This document shows positions 1 to 9,889 of a stretch of DNA of 64,000 bases, piece by piece; position 1 is the stretch's first letter; every line of letters starts with the position of its first letter. The notes beneath the pieces were generated by a model, which was given only the letters and a program-made list of their open reading frames with translations, had not been told where the DNA came from and made no database searches. The stretch lies in NCBI GenBank assembly GCA_015060485.1, contig SUYI01000004.1, positions 107,707 to 171,706 on the forward strand, written 5' to 3'. The stretch comes from Prevotella sp. (GTDB lineage: Bacteria; Bacteroidota; Bacteroidia; Bacteroidales; Bacteroidaceae). The translations under genes were made by a program, and so were the position numbers.

Positions 1-3000
1 CTGCTTGGCAGTGTAGATGAGCGTGCCAACCTGCGTCTTGAAGGTGACCAGCACATCGTGGGCAGGCATGGTGAACGAGAATTCATAAACGTTTTCGGTA
101 TTGTCGTCAAACGCGCAGTTCTGAGCGTCGCTGCCATCGGGTGCTGACAGGACGATGCTCTCCAGGTGGTAGTTGCCCGATACCGTCACTGTTCCCTTGA
201 CGACAGTACCGGCACCTCCTGACATAGGCGTCAGTTCGGTGGTAACATAATCGGGCTTCGAGGTGGTGACGTTATAGAAGCTGTACCTGCTCCTAATGCT
301 GGCAGCGAATACGGGATAGGCATCCTGCTGGTCCTTGGCCAGATCGGCGAGCTCGGCAGGCGTTGCAGCTGTCGCACCGTTACAGACCGTCGCACCTGCG
401 TCCGTCACATAGCGGTTGTTCGCGATGGTGCTGTTATTCACATCATTGCAGATGACGTATGCCAGACCGTTATCTGCGGTCAGCCGGCCGCTGAAGACAT
501 TATCACTGACGGTTGCACCCCATGTCTGCCAGGCTATGCCGTAGGCCGTTGCACCGCTGATGTCGTCGCAGACCACATGGCAGTGCGAGACGGTACCTTC
601 ACGTGGACCGTTCTGTCCCGCCACGCCAGCGGCGACGCCGTAATTTTCCTTGGAATTCTTAATCGTACCGCTCACCTCACAGTCCTCGATGACGCCATTG
701 TTATACATGGCTATTCCACCGATGTACGAATCCTCCCCTTCGATGTTGGCAGTGACATACAGATGGCGTACGGAAGCACATGAGTCGACGGACTCAAAGA
801 GACTCGTCCGTCCGCTGTAGGTGATACGATGCCCATTGCCGTTGAAATGGCCGGACAGGATGGTGCCGCTGTCCCATCCGTCGCCGAGGTCAATGTCGTT
901 CTCGAGATTGAACTCGCCACACTCCTGATGGATATCGCCCAGCTGTGCCGCAGTAGTGATGGGTACGATAAACTCGGGAGTCAGCGTAATCTGTGTGCCT
1001 GGCATCTTGAACGTATAGTTACCGGCACCGGTAGTGGCATCCACGTTGTCCGTCTTGTCAATGGCTATGCCGCCAGGCGAGGTCGTGATACGCTTCAACC
1101 TGCACCCTGAATCGGTTTTTACCGTGACCGTCACATCCTCGCCCTCACGCGCATTTTCATTGCTGACAGTAAGCGTTCCTCCGTAACAGTCATCTGTGTC
1201 AACCTTCACCACGTCTACATCCATCGTAATGGTGACATCCTTGTCGTCCATCTTGACAAAGTAATAGCTGACCTCACGGGCAACGGCATCGAGCGTGTCG
1301 AGAATGAGGCGATAGCACTGGCCGTTTCGAAAATACTTCATGCCGTATATGGCATGTCCCTCGTCAGCCTTTCCCTTGGCCCAGATGGTATCGCCTTCCA
1401 TCGCCTTGACAGTCGTGCCCTGCTCGTCAGTAGCGGTGTTAATCAGCATCACAGTGGCATGAGCTTCTGTTTGGAGCGTTACCGTCGACTGCGTGCCCTG
1501 CGGCGTGTAGTCAATGGTCACGTCGGTTTCGCCCATTTTGAAGACAAGCACGTCTTCGTCTTTGATGACATCCCCGTCCGTGGGTAGCAGCAGACAGAGG
1601 TCGTCGAACATCGGACCCTCGCTCGTGTACTTCCTGTCAGGATTGTCGCCTTTAGCCGTTACCACGAACTTCAGCTCCCTGGCACTGGCGGCTACCTCGC
1701 CCGTTATGAATTTGGATTGCCAGCCTTCCCGTCCGTTGCTCATATCGGCAACGACCAGCGTATCCGCCATGCCGTCACCGATTGCCACGACACTTGCCTC
1801 ACAACGCGGGGCGCGGTATGGATTCATGCTGGCAAGGGCGCCAATTTTCAGTTTGTTGTCCGTTTTTGCATGAGCAGGAAAAGTACGGCCCGCGAGTGAT
1901 ACCGTCTGTGACATGGTGTTATTGACACTGGCGCGCCAATAATTGTTGCCGTCGGCAGCGGTTTCCGTCACCATCGACAGACCCGCACCGACATAGTCGT
2001 TCGTCTCCGTCCAGCCTGCCATGCCTTGGTCGGCAAAACTGTTCTTCAGGGCATTATGGTAAACGATCGGGGTCGGCGTATCCTTGTCTGCTTTAGCCGT
2101 ATATGTGGCACTGAATTGCTTAGGCATTGTAAACACTACGGGAATTTGCTGGTCCTTGCGCGCTACACCGGGATAGTCGGGAATCATCTCGGGGATATAG
2201 GTCTTTACACGCCCGGAGTGCTGCGTGTCGTTGACGGTCAGGGAATATACCCGCTCAGCCCCAACATCGATCGTGACATCCTGCAAATCGACCTTGAAGC
2301 GATAGACGGTTTTCCACCGGCCGTCGCTCTCCCGTTGCGGCTTGTCCACAAGCCACCACGACTGGCAGCCCGTAATGGAAATGTTGGAAGGGATATATCC
2401 TTTATCTGATATCAGGGTTACCTCTACCTCTTCACGAGATTTCGGAGCAGTATTGCTCAGTTGCACATCGACGTGAGTATTTCCCTCAATGGTAACATTG
2501 TAGTTGCTCTTGCCAAAGATCGGTGTAATATACACGGTCTCGTTCTTCGAGGGCATATAGACGGAGAGGATGGAGTCGGAGGTTCTTTGACAGTAGGACT
2601 TGTCAACACCGACAACGTTTACATCCACCAGGTCGTTACCCGTCTGGGGAATAATCTTCAGCTGGATGGGCAGCCGGGGCACATTCCATGCCACGGTGTC
2701 AACGCCCTCCTTATGACCATAAAGCGCCTTCAGCGAGTCGCCATCGGCCTGATGAATGACCAGCTTACGCAAGGGAGTGAAGAATGCCCAAACCTCAACG
2801 TCCGCATCGGGCATGACGAATTCGAAGTCCAGCAGGCTGGCCCGGTCATCGGGATAAGTAGCCTTGGGGGTAGCCGACTGTTCTGAAAGATATTCACCGT
2901 TGGCATTCTTGGTGGCATAGTAAACGCCTCTTGACATGCCGTAGCCCTCAGACGGATGGCTATATACCTTCACTATCGTGCCGGCTGCGACATGCTGCAT

Positions 3001-3165
3001 GGGAATGTCAATGCTTCCGTTTTGATTAGCATCCGACAAATTGGTACGTAAACTTACAGTATGCTCTCCTGCCCAGGAAGTGAAGAATGAAGAATGAAGA
3101 ATGAAGAATGCTACGCACAGCATATTCCTCATCGTCATGCCTGTTTTAACTCTCATCCGCCTCAT
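1..3165 (-). CDS. Large secreted protein with GLUG-like repeats (C-terminus beyond window)
   Basis: The frame is open from an ATG at 3165 to the window edge (1055 codons, no stop), so the C-terminus is missing. The N-terminus has Met-rich basic residues followed by a hydrophobic core (AFFILHSSFF) ending near Trp-Ala-Gly, consistent with a signal peptide. The middle is a series of beta-rich, Ig-like stretches without a family I can name. A region at about residues 730-890 reads like GLUG repeats (FNGNGHRI, then GGIAMYNNGVIEDCEVSG). It is the last visible gene of the minus-strand MACPF cluster and starts 21 bases after the preceding stop. Its leader resembles those of the genes starting at 7864 and 12157. 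It is probably exported and surface or extracellular; adhesion is a guess from GLUG-containing families only. Confidence 0.8.
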   Translation of the reverse strand, partial: MRRMRVKTGMTMRNMLCVAFFILHSSFFTSWAGEHTVSLRTNLSDANQNGSIDIPMQHVAAGTIVKVYSHPSEGYGMSRGVYYATKNANGEYLSEQSATPKATYPDDRASLLDFEFVMPDADVEVWAFFTPLRKLVIHQADGDSLKALYGHKEGVDTVAWNVPRLPIQLKIIPQTGNDLVDVNVVGVDKSYCQRTSDSILSVYMPSKNETVYITPIFGKSNYNVTIEGNTHVDVQLSNTAPKSREEVEVTLISDKGYIPSNISITGCQSWWLVDKPQRESDGRWKTVYRFKVDLQDVTIDVGAERVYSLTVNDTQHSGRVKTYIPEMIPDYPGVARKDQQIPVVFTMPKQFSATYTAKADKDTPTPIVYHNALKNSFADQGMAGWTETNDYVGAGLSMVTETAADGNNYWRASVNNTMSQTVSLAGRTFPAHAKTDNKLKIGALASMNPYRAPRCEASVVAIGDGMADTLVVADMSNGREGWQSKFITGEVAASARELKFVVTAKGDNPDRKYTSEGPMFDDLCLLLPTDGDVIKDEDVLVFKMGETDVTIDYTPQGTQSTVTLQTEAHATVMLINTATDEQGTTVKAMEGDTIWAKGKADEGHAIYGMKYFRNGQCYRLILDTLDAVAREVSYYFVKMDDKDVTITMDVDVVKVDTDDCYGGTLTVSNENAREGEDVTVTVKTDSGCRLKRITTSPGGIAIDKTDNVDATTGAGNYTFKMPGTQITLTPEFIVPITTAAQLGDIHQECGEFNLENDIDLGDGWDSGTILSGHFNGNGHRITYSGRTSLFESVDSCASVRHLYVTANIEGEDSYIGGIAMYNNGVIEDCEVSGTIKNSKENYGVAAGVAGQNGPREGTVSHCHVVCDDISGATAYGIAWQTWGATVSDNVFSGRLTADNGLAYVICNDVNNSTIANNRYVTDAGATVCNGATAATPAELADLAKDQQDAYPVFAASIRSRYSFYNVTTSKPDYVTTELTPMSGGAGTVVKGTVTVSGNYHLESIVLSAPDGSDAQNCAFDDNTENVYEFSFTMPAHDVLVTFKTQVGTLIYTAKQ
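3077..3110. repeat. Heptamer tandem repeat (GAAGAAT) inside a signal-peptide coding region
   Basis: About four copies of GAAGAAT in tandem. On the minus strand the repeat encodes the hydrophobic core (FFILHSSFF) of the signal peptide of the gene starting at 3165. Confidence 0.85.
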
Positions 3166-3186
3166 AATTCTCTAAACTTTAAACTC

Positions 3187-5934
3187 TTATCTTTTGATAT
3201 ACTTCATACCTTGATAGATATAGAGTCCATTCGGGAGTCCGCTGAACGGATCCTTCGTATCCGTCACCCTGCGTACCACACGGCCTTGCATGTCGTAGAC
3301 ATTGGGATCGATACGGTTCTTCAGTGACGACTGTTCCACCGTAGGCACCTTGATGGCCGTAGGATACGTATTGGCCTGCCAAAAACCGTAATATTCATGA
3401 TACCTGTATGGACGCAAAGTGCTTTCCGGCGAATTATCATCGGCCGGTCCGAAAGCCACAGACTGTGCCAATGAGCCATCGTTATCATAGATAAAGTATA
3501 AGCCGTCGGTGAGAACGAGTCTGCCGTTAATCACTTTTTCAATACGAATTTCCATGAGATACTCGTCGGTAGCCCGGAGGATAAAGTGTTCACGGCAGGG
3601 TGTCACGTCATCGGCGGGGTCAATATAATAATACATGATATGGATGGTATTGGTGAACTCGTCCCAATACTCAAAGTAAGACTCTTCTTCTGTATCATCA
3701 TCCAGGTTCTCGCTGTCGTATGTGCTACTGAATTCCAAATGCGTTTCACCTGTGATGCGGTCATACGAATATCCATTGGTGTAGGTGGCATTGCCCGTGG
3801 TCTCGTCATATTTCGTCTCCAGGCTCCAGACGGGCTTCAGTACACCGTCGACGTTCTCCTGATAGACGATGTCGTAATTGTTCTTGAAACTGATGCGCGA
3901 CGTCAGCGAAGGAGTGCCGTCCCTGCCAATAGTGTATTCGTCGATTCGTTTCTTGTCACCAGTGTACACACACATCGTCTCTGTCTTTGCAATCACATTG
4001 CTTGATGATGAGACGTCGTATTCTGTCATTTTGAAATACGAGGAGTCGGCAGGAAGTATATAGGACTCGAACGCCAACAGACGGCCTCCGCTGATCTCGT
4101 CGTACATATTGAAGCCCTCAGGAGCACTGCGGGTGACAACATACAAGCGCTCGAAATCGGCATACTGAACGGAGTCGTCGCGCAAGACTTCTTCAATGGT
4201 ATGGCCTAATGCTGACGGTGAGTTCTCGTCCACGTAGCCGCCTGTCACCTCGTCCTCTTCCCCTTCATCATCGGAATCATCGCCTTCATCGCCAAGGGCT
4301 GCCGAAGCAGCACGCCACATAACAGCACTACGCTTTGTCTGGATGGCACTGTTGGCCTTGGCCTGAATGGCGGTATTGACTACGGGGACAGGATAATGGT
4401 CGTCCTGTGACTTCTCGAAGCAGGGCGACTCGCTTTCCGCGTTAAGCAACTGAACCATCGCGTATGACGTCAACACGTCGTGACTGACCTGTGTGAGACC
4501 GGGACCACTGGCCTGAGTAGAGAAACAATGACGCAACGTGGTGGTCGGCAGCTCGTCCACCGCGCCGTCAAGAACGTTGGTGGAAGCACCGTAACTGTTC
4601 ATGATGTGTCCTAGGGGCATGCCGCACACCATCGTATTCCACAGGCCGTATGACCTGATGCCGGCTACCGACCCACAATTCTGGATGCTCACCTGCCTGT
4701 CGGCATAACCCACGATGCCTCCCACATTGTCGGTACCTTCCAATGCTCCGAAGCTGGCGCAGTTGACGATGTCGCAGTTGGAGGCATATCCTACAATGCC
4801 ACCCACACATGACTTACCCCTGAGGGTGTTTCCGCTGTCAAAGATGAGATTGGCAATGACGGCATTCTTCAGGAGCGTACCCTTTGCCACTCCCACAAAG
4901 CCCAGACAGTCGAATCCCTGATAGGAATAAACGATGCCGCGAATGCGGTGGCCGTTACCATTGAGCACGCCCTGGAACGGATTGTCGAAGGTTCCTAAGG
5001 GCACCATCGTAGTATCTTTGTCGAACACGAGGTCGGAATGAATATTTACGCCGATATTGCCGGGAATTCTGCCCAGCCCTACCATCTCGGACAACACGTG
5101 CATCTCACTGGCATAATAAATGTCGTACACCGAACCGTCGGCACTGGCTCTTGGCTTGCGCAGATGACATACGCGGCATACGCCGTCGGCATCGAAATCA
5201 TGCTCCTTCACATCATAAGTATAGGTTATTTCCGCATACGGACAATGCTCACACACCGACACGGAGCCGGCATTACTCATACAACTGGCTTCCGTGCCAG
5301 AACGCACGACCATGCTGTGCTCCTTATATCGGGGAGCTATCGTGATGGTGCTGTCCTTGCCACAGACGTCGCACGTGGCATAACTTTCACCGTCCTGGCC
5401 GCAGATAGACTCGCGCGAGACTTGCATCTTGCCGAACTGATGGACATGGATGGACAGGTTGTCAATACTTCCTGCGATATTGCACTTCTTGGCACTAAAA
5501 CGGGTTTCGATTTCTATATAGTGTTTTCCTTCTGTAATCTCAACCCTGTCTAACTGCGCTAAGATCATTTCGGGGTCGCTATGATCAATAGCGATATGGC
5601 CATCACATCTCACGGTGAAAGAAAGATTACTTTGCTTGGGAAGTTTTCCACCTGATTTCGAAGCATATATTTCTAGGAACAACTTGTAGGAAAGACTTGC
5701 CGTTTTTCCCGCAGGTACAGTGATGCTGAATGACAGAACGGAACGGCTATTCTTCGTCTCAAGCTGTATGGTATTCACATTGGTAAGCTGCCGATAAGCA
5801 CTATCCAACTTCACATCAGTAATCACAATACCGTCACTGGATGTACCTTCCACAAGACACTGAGCCTTAACCGCTGTGACGTTTGACAAGTAAAAAAGTA
5901 TAAAAGTAAAAAGGTATAAAATTTTCCTATTCAT
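3187..5934 (-). CDS. Large secreted protein: CxxC cluster, GLUG repeats, T9SS-like tail
   Basis: This 915-residue protein has a signal peptide (core LYLFTFILFYL, cleavage near KAQC). Residues about 185-260 hold several CxxC pairs with interspersed His, resembling small zinc-ribbon units. Residues about 310-430 carry GLUG-type repeats (LNGNGHRIRG, CVGGIVGYAS, NVGGIVGYAD). A very acidic linker (Asp/Glu-rich, about residues 545-570) precedes a beta-rich half with many Tyr and Asp. The last 40 residues (VYDMQGRVVRR, GLYIYQGMKYIK) look like a T9SS type A sorting domain, so transport through the outer membrane is likely. It lies in the MACPF cluster, 79 bases after the 616-residue relative. Function is unknown; surface attachment or binding is an inference from domain type. 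Confidence 0.85.
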   Translation of the reverse strand: MNRKILYLFTFILFYLSNVTAVKAQCLVEGTSSDGIVITDVKLDSAYRQLTNVNTIQLETKNSRSVLSFSITVPAGKTASLSYKLFLEIYASKSGGKLPKQSNLSFTVRCDGHIAIDHSDPEMILAQLDRVEITEGKHYIEIETRFSAKKCNIAGSIDNLSIHVHQFGKMQVSRESICGQDGESYATCDVCGKDSTITIAPRYKEHSMVVRSGTEASCMSNAGSVSVCEHCPYAEITYTYDVKEHDFDADGVCRVCHLRKPRASADGSVYDIYYASEMHVLSEMVGLGRIPGNIGVNIHSDLVFDKDTTMVPLGTFDNPFQGVLNGNGHRIRGIVYSYQGFDCLGFVGVAKGTLLKNAVIANLIFDSGNTLRGKSCVGGIVGYASNCDIVNCASFGALEGTDNVGGIVGYADRQVSIQNCGSVAGIRSYGLWNTMVCGMPLGHIMNSYGASTNVLDGAVDELPTTTLRHCFSTQASGPGLTQVSHDVLTSYAMVQLLNAESESPCFEKSQDDHYPVPVVNTAIQAKANSAIQTKRSAVMWRAASAALGDEGDDSDDEGEEDEVTGGYVDENSPSALGHTIEEVLRDDSVQYADFERLYVVTRSAPEGFNMYDEISGGRLLAFESYILPADSSYFKMTEYDVSSSSNVIAKTETMCVYTGDKKRIDEYTIGRDGTPSLTSRISFKNNYDIVYQENVDGVLKPVWSLETKYDETTGNATYTNGYSYDRITGETHLEFSSTYDSENLDDDTEEESYFEYWDEFTNTIHIMYYYIDPADDVTPCREHFILRATDEYLMEIRIEKVINGRLVLTDGLYFIYDNDGSLAQSVAFGPADDNSPESTLRPYRYHEYYGFWQANTYPTAIKVPTVEQSSLKNRIDPNVYDMQGRVVRRVTDTKDPFSGLPNGLYIYQGMKYIKR

Positions 5935-5969
5935 AACACTAAACTCTAAACTCTCATCTCTAAACTCTC

Positions 5970-6012
5970 TAATCGTTACTTGTAACGCTTTGTACCTTTA
6001 GGTCAAAGAACT
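5970..6012. repeat. Two-hairpin intergenic element, copy 1
   Basis: A 43-base element directly after the stop codon of the minus-strand gene ending at 6014. It holds a perfect small palindrome (CGTTAC-TT-GTAACG) next to a second inverted repeat (CTTTGTACC / GGTCAAAG). A near-identical copy lies at 14554-14595, also abutting a stop codon. The first stem differs by paired changes between copies, which favours an RNA or cruciform structure. Confidence 0.65.
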
Positions 6013-6013
6013 C

Positions 6014-7864
6014 CTACTGTTGTGACGCCGCCTCTGGCAGTACGGCATCTGATCCACTGCCACAGATGGCTGCGGAGGTGTTGCCCGAAAGGCTGCCGCC
6101 GTCGTTCGTACCGCAGATGCTGCCGGCATAGTCGCGCACACCGCCAACCCATACATTGTTTTCGGTGACACAGCCGGTGATGGCGCCTTTGTTCAGTCCG
6201 CAGATGCCGCCAAGGTTCATGCCGGTACCGATACTGCTCATGATGGAGAACAGTACATGGCAACCTTTAATCGTACCTTGGTTGACACCAGCCACAGCAC
6301 CGATATTATTCCAGCCACGCATGTTGCATGCGACGAGTGACACATCCTGCACGGTGGCTCCCTGGGCTATGGTGCCGAAGAGACCACGAGGGGCGCAACC
6401 AGCTACGGGGTCTTCCGTCTGGAGTGTGGTGATGACATGACCGCCACCGTCGAAGGTCCCCTGGAATGCCGTGCTGTCAGTAGCACCGATAGGATTCCAA
6501 GGCAGTCGCATGAAGTCGTCGGCAATGAGGTCGTTGGCAAGACGGACGTTGGTCTTGGGACGGCGGTTGTTCACATAGTCGGCTACCCAGTAGAGGTTTC
6601 CGAAACTCTTGACGACAAATACGCTGTCGCTGCTGCCGGCGAGAGGTTCCGTTTCAGGACGTTCGTAGGGATGGAGACAATTCTTGCGGCGGCAGATGCC
6701 GTACTGGTCGTAGTCATGGCCCTCGCCGGGTTCTTCGAAGTATGCCCGGTGATAGCACTGCCTGCAGGTATATTCCATGATGACGTACTCGCAGTTGCGG
6801 CTCTTTTCCGAACGCAGATCACCGAACTCATGACGCAGCTTCTTCATGAATCCGCAATCACAGTAAATCATGTGATAATCATCGTCCACGGGAATCTTCT
6901 GCTTGCCGAAATTGACGTGATCAGCGGCAATGACATAGTCGCAAACGAGACATCGCTTGTTGTGGCTCTGCCAGTCGGACGTATAGGTAGCCCATTTGTG
7001 GTCTTCATATACGATCTGTTCACAATCATCACATTTCTTATAGTGTTTATTCGCACTCAGCTTGTCTGTCTTTGGCAGTTGCATCCAGGTGTCGATGCCG
7101 TCGTAGAGCTGGGGGAAGCGGTGTGGCTCCTCCTTGGTGAGTCCGCACTGGTCGCGGTCACAATAACGAATATGGGTGGTGATGTCTCCATCAGAAGCGG
7201 TATCGGTAACCTTCTTCTTGAATTTGGACTCATGGCTATGCCAGGCAAAGACGAAGTAGCGTCCGCCGCCGGCATGCCCGCCGCTGTAGGTTTCATTTGA
7301 AGTCAGATCCTTAGGCTTGCTGGTAGTGACCTTTGCCGAACGGAGCACCTTCTTGTTGAAATCGTTGTTGCCGGTGCGGCTGACATAGACATGGGCCTGC
7401 TTCTCGTAGGCTCCGCCAAAAATGCTATAGTTACGGCCGTTGAGTCCGCCTTGGTAACTTTCGTCCTTATACTTATCGGCCTGGAAGAAGGGGACGGGTG
7501 TGTATTTCTTTCCTCCTGATGTATACTCTTCGCCAAAGCTCTTCCTTATCTCCACAGCCACATCGGTGATGTATTGGGTCGTATCGGTACTGTTCTTGAA
7601 GATAGCAAACACACAGCCACCGCCACGACCCTTACGGAAATCCAGATCGGCACTGCCGTCACCGCTATAGCCACTGGCTTGTGCGGCAAGATCCTTATAC
7701 TCCTGAACGGCAACGACTTTTATCTCCGTCACCATACCCTGCGCTCCAGCGGAGGAAATGAAGAATGAAGAATGAAGAATGAAGAATGCTGCGCACAACA
7801 TCCACTTCAACATCTTCGTTCCTGTTTTCACCCTCATCCGTCTTATGTCATCGTTTGTAATCAT
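6014..7864 (-). CDS. Secreted protein with CxxC cluster and C-terminal GLUG repeats
   Basis: The ATG at 7864 gives 616 residues; an in-frame TTG lies nine bases upstream and an ATG at 7813 would give a more compact signal peptide. The leader core is AAFFILHSSFFI with likely cleavage after SSAGA. The first 250 residues are rich in Gly, Lys and aromatic residues without a recognised domain. Residues about 270-420 contain at least six Cys pairs (such as CDDC, CLVC, CRQC) with His, suggesting metal-binding ribbons. The C-terminal part carries GLUG repeats (GTFDGGGHVI, NLGGICGLNKGAITGC). It stops right after the GLUG region, with no sorting tail, unlike the neighbour starting at 5934, so it may be a shortened paralogue. 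It is part of the minus-strand MACPF cluster. Confidence 0.8.
   Translation of the reverse strand: MITNDDIRRMRVKTGTKMLKWMLCAAFFILHSSFFISSAGAQGMVTEIKVVAVQEYKDLAAQASGYSGDGSADLDFRKGRGGGCVFAIFKNSTDTTQYITDVAVEIRKSFGEEYTSGGKKYTPVPFFQADKYKDESYQGGLNGRNYSIFGGAYEKQAHVYVSRTGNNDFNKKVLRSAKVTTSKPKDLTSNETYSGGHAGGGRYFVFAWHSHESKFKKKVTDTASDGDITTHIRYCDRDQCGLTKEEPHRFPQLYDGIDTWMQLPKTDKLSANKHYKKCDDCEQIVYEDHKWATYTSDWQSHNKRCLVCDYVIAADHVNFGKQKIPVDDDYHMIYCDCGFMKKLRHEFGDLRSEKSRNCEYVIMEYTCRQCYHRAYFEEPGEGHDYDQYGICRRKNCLHPYERPETEPLAGSSDSVFVVKSFGNLYWVADYVNNRRPKTNVRLANDLIADDFMRLPWNPIGATDSTAFQGTFDGGGHVITTLQTEDPVAGCAPRGLFGTIAQGATVQDVSLVACNMRGWNNIGAVAGVNQGTIKGCHVLFSIMSSIGTGMNLGGICGLNKGAITGCVTENNVWVGGVRDYAGSICGTNDGGSLSGNTSAAICGSGSDAVLPEAASQQ
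7754..7788. repeat. Heptamer tandem repeat (GAAGAAT) in a signal-peptide region
   Basis: Four to five tandem GAAGAAT copies that encode the hydrophobic core of the leader of the gene starting at 7864. Confidence 0.85.
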
Positions 7865-7867
7865 AAA

Positions 7868-7927
7868 CTTCAAATCTCAAATCTCAAAACTCAAATCTCA
7901 AATCTCAAAACTCAAATCTCAAAACTC
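7868..7927. repeat. Heptamer repeat (AAATCTC / AAAACTC)
   Basis: A run of about eight 7-base words, AAATCTC alternating with AAAACTC, fills the spacer between two genes of the MACPF cluster. Confidence 0.85.
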
Positions 7928-7928
7928 T

Positions 7929-9884
7929 TCATTTATGTTGAAAGTCCCTTCGGCGCAACAGTAATGCCTGGCCTATTTTCTCGTTTTCCAGCGGTGTAAC
8001 AGCGGATTTCTTCGGTTCCAACCAGAAAATACCATACTGATTCTTTTCGCTATCGAACAGGATAAACCGCTTGTAGCCGAAGAACGAGGGCGTTACGCTC
8101 ATTTTGATACGGTCGGAAGCAAACACCTCGCCGGAGTAATACATAAAATTCACTATCTCGTTCGTCCTCACCGTATTGGCCACCTCGTAGCCCACGGGGA
8201 CATCCTTCAGCAGGGTGCGTATGGTGTTCATCGCCGATTTGTCTTCGCTGGTGTTGGCCATCACACCCTGGTGCAGGTAGTAGGGGCCAATCTTCATATT
8301 GGCCGTGCAGGTGTCGTTCCACATATAAAGGGCTGCCTGACTGATCGTGGCAGCGGTAGTGTAGAACTTGATGCTATCGGTTGGCGAGATGTCGATATCG
8401 CCGTTGTTATAATAGATGTAATCATCGTAGTTGAGTCGTACGAGCGGGGTGACATAGGCCTTCGCCTTGTTCTCCGCACCCTCGAGATACTGCCATGTGA
8501 TGGTGAATAGGCTGTCGTCGCTGCATCGGCGGCCAAGGCCCTCGCGAACCATCTTACCACCAAGGGTGGGATAGAACACCGTATATTCCACATTGTGGAC
8601 GTATTCATTGATGATCTCGCCGATGATCTCGTTCTGGACGACAACCTGATTGGTGACGGAACGCTGGGTGAGTTGGAGCGCGGAAGTCGGGATCTTGGCA
8701 TATATCGTATTCCTCGCACGCGGCATGACGCTGGTCTCGTAGGCAATGTGCTTGCCCACCAGCAGGTTGTAGAGTGAGGCGACGCTGGGCTCGGTGATGA
8801 GGTCGGAAATGGGGGCCACCTTGATGTCGATGAGTTCCACATTATTCTCGTCCTTGTCAGCACTGGGGTCGAACTTCAGCGACTTGAACCACTCGTCCAC
8901 AACCTTGCTCTTCAGCGCATTGTCGTCGCTTTCATGCAGACCCGACAACTGCAGGGCGAGGGCACTGTTGCCGCCAAGAGCCTCGATGTGAGTCTCTCGG
9001 TCTGTCTTCGTATTGATGACCCAGTCTTGTTTCGCTGTACCGTCGGTGCTTCCAATGCAATAGAGGAACGATGCACTGGCCTGCTGCTCTACCGAATTGC
9101 GCGAGTCAACCACATGGCGGTTCATGGTGGTGCTGAACTTCAGCTTGCCACCCAGCTTGGCATGATAGATGACGTGGGTGCCGTAGGTCTGCAGCATATT
9201 CTGGAGTATTCGGATGGCCTCGGTGTTATTATTCTTGTCGATGGCCTCCTTGGCGAGCCTCTGGTAACGGAGGAATCCCGGAGAAAGGGCTTCTGGATGC
9301 TCACGGGCGATATAGTACAGGTCGTAGGGCTCCATATGGCGTGATGCCATGGTCAGACCGTCGTAGATGGTGCAGAAGGCGTATTCGTTGCTCGTCATGT
9401 CGGTCTTGTTATAGGTCGTTGAGACTTCGGCCTGGAAGAGGATTGCATCGACTTTCACCGAGGCGTTTGCCGTGAGCTTCTGGCATATCGTGATGGCATC
9501 GGTACCACTGTAGACATGATGGTAGGACGACGGGGATATGTCGTCGACGATGGTGGTAGAGCCGTGCTGTTGGTCGAACTTCTGAATATACGACAGGTCG
9601 ATGACACGGTCGCGCACCTCGTCGTAGTCGCTGTACTTTCCGGTGCCGTTATAGCCGTAGCCCACACCGTAGCTGCGATACAGGTCGCCGATGTATTCCT
9701 GGCGCTGTGCGGCATGCACCCGCCTCCAATGGGCCTCGCTGTAGGTGCCGTTGGCATTCTCAGGGTTGTATTCCTCAATAGCCGTCAGCACGTCGACATC
9801 ATCTTCACGCGTACAGGAAGTGAATAGCAGTGAACTGTGAAACGCGATAAGCGCTGAGTATAGAATAACCTTGTTCGTTTTCAT
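7929..9884 (-). CDS. MACPF-domain lipoprotein with C-terminal extension
   Basis: Start taken at the ATG at 9884 (651 residues); an in-frame TTG at 9893 is less likely. A lipoprotein signal ends at LLFTSC, so the protein is probably anchored in or passes to the outer membrane. The MACPF signature is intact: Tyr-Gly-Thr-His at about 234-237 followed by LGGK. Upstream is GVGYGYNGTGKYSD, a motif shared by all six relatives, and downstream the shared GG..W..P.sdL segment. About 270 further residues form an unassigned C-terminal region, which in known MACPF toxins often does targeting. Known Bacteroidales MACPF lipoproteins include the BSAP antimicrobial proteins; toxin activity here is inferred. 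It starts 5 bases after the upstream gene. Confidence 0.85.
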   Translation of the reverse strand: MKTNKVILYSALIAFHSSLLFTSCTREDDVDVLTAIEEYNPENANGTYSEAHWRRVHAAQRQEYIGDLYRSYGVGYGYNGTGKYSDYDEVRDRVIDLSYIQKFDQQHGSTTIVDDISPSSYHHVYSGTDAITICQKLTANASVKVDAILFQAEVSTTYNKTDMTSNEYAFCTIYDGLTMASRHMEPYDLYYIAREHPEALSPGFLRYQRLAKEAIDKNNNTEAIRILQNMLQTYGTHVIYHAKLGGKLKFSTTMNRHVVDSRNSVEQQASASFLYCIGSTDGTAKQDWVINTKTDRETHIEALGGNSALALQLSGLHESDDNALKSKVVDEWFKSLKFDPSADKDENNVELIDIKVAPISDLITEPSVASLYNLLVGKHIAYETSVMPRARNTIYAKIPTSALQLTQRSVTNQVVVQNEIIGEIINEYVHNVEYTVFYPTLGGKMVREGLGRRCSDDSLFTITWQYLEGAENKAKAYVTPLVRLNYDDYIYYNNGDIDISPTDSIKFYTTAATISQAALYMWNDTCTANMKIGPYYLHQGVMANTSEDKSAMNTIRTLLKDVPVGYEVANTVRTNEIVNFMYYSGEVFASDRIKMSVTPSFFGYKRFILFDSEKNQYGIFWLEPKKSAVTPLENEKIGQALLLRRRDFQHK

Positions 9885-9889
9885 AAAGT

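Noticed and set aside
5985..6005. TACCTTTA in the two-hairpin element as a plus-strand promoter
   Set aside because: The box deviates at the last conserved base, no plus-strand gene follows, and the sequence is part of an inverted repeat.
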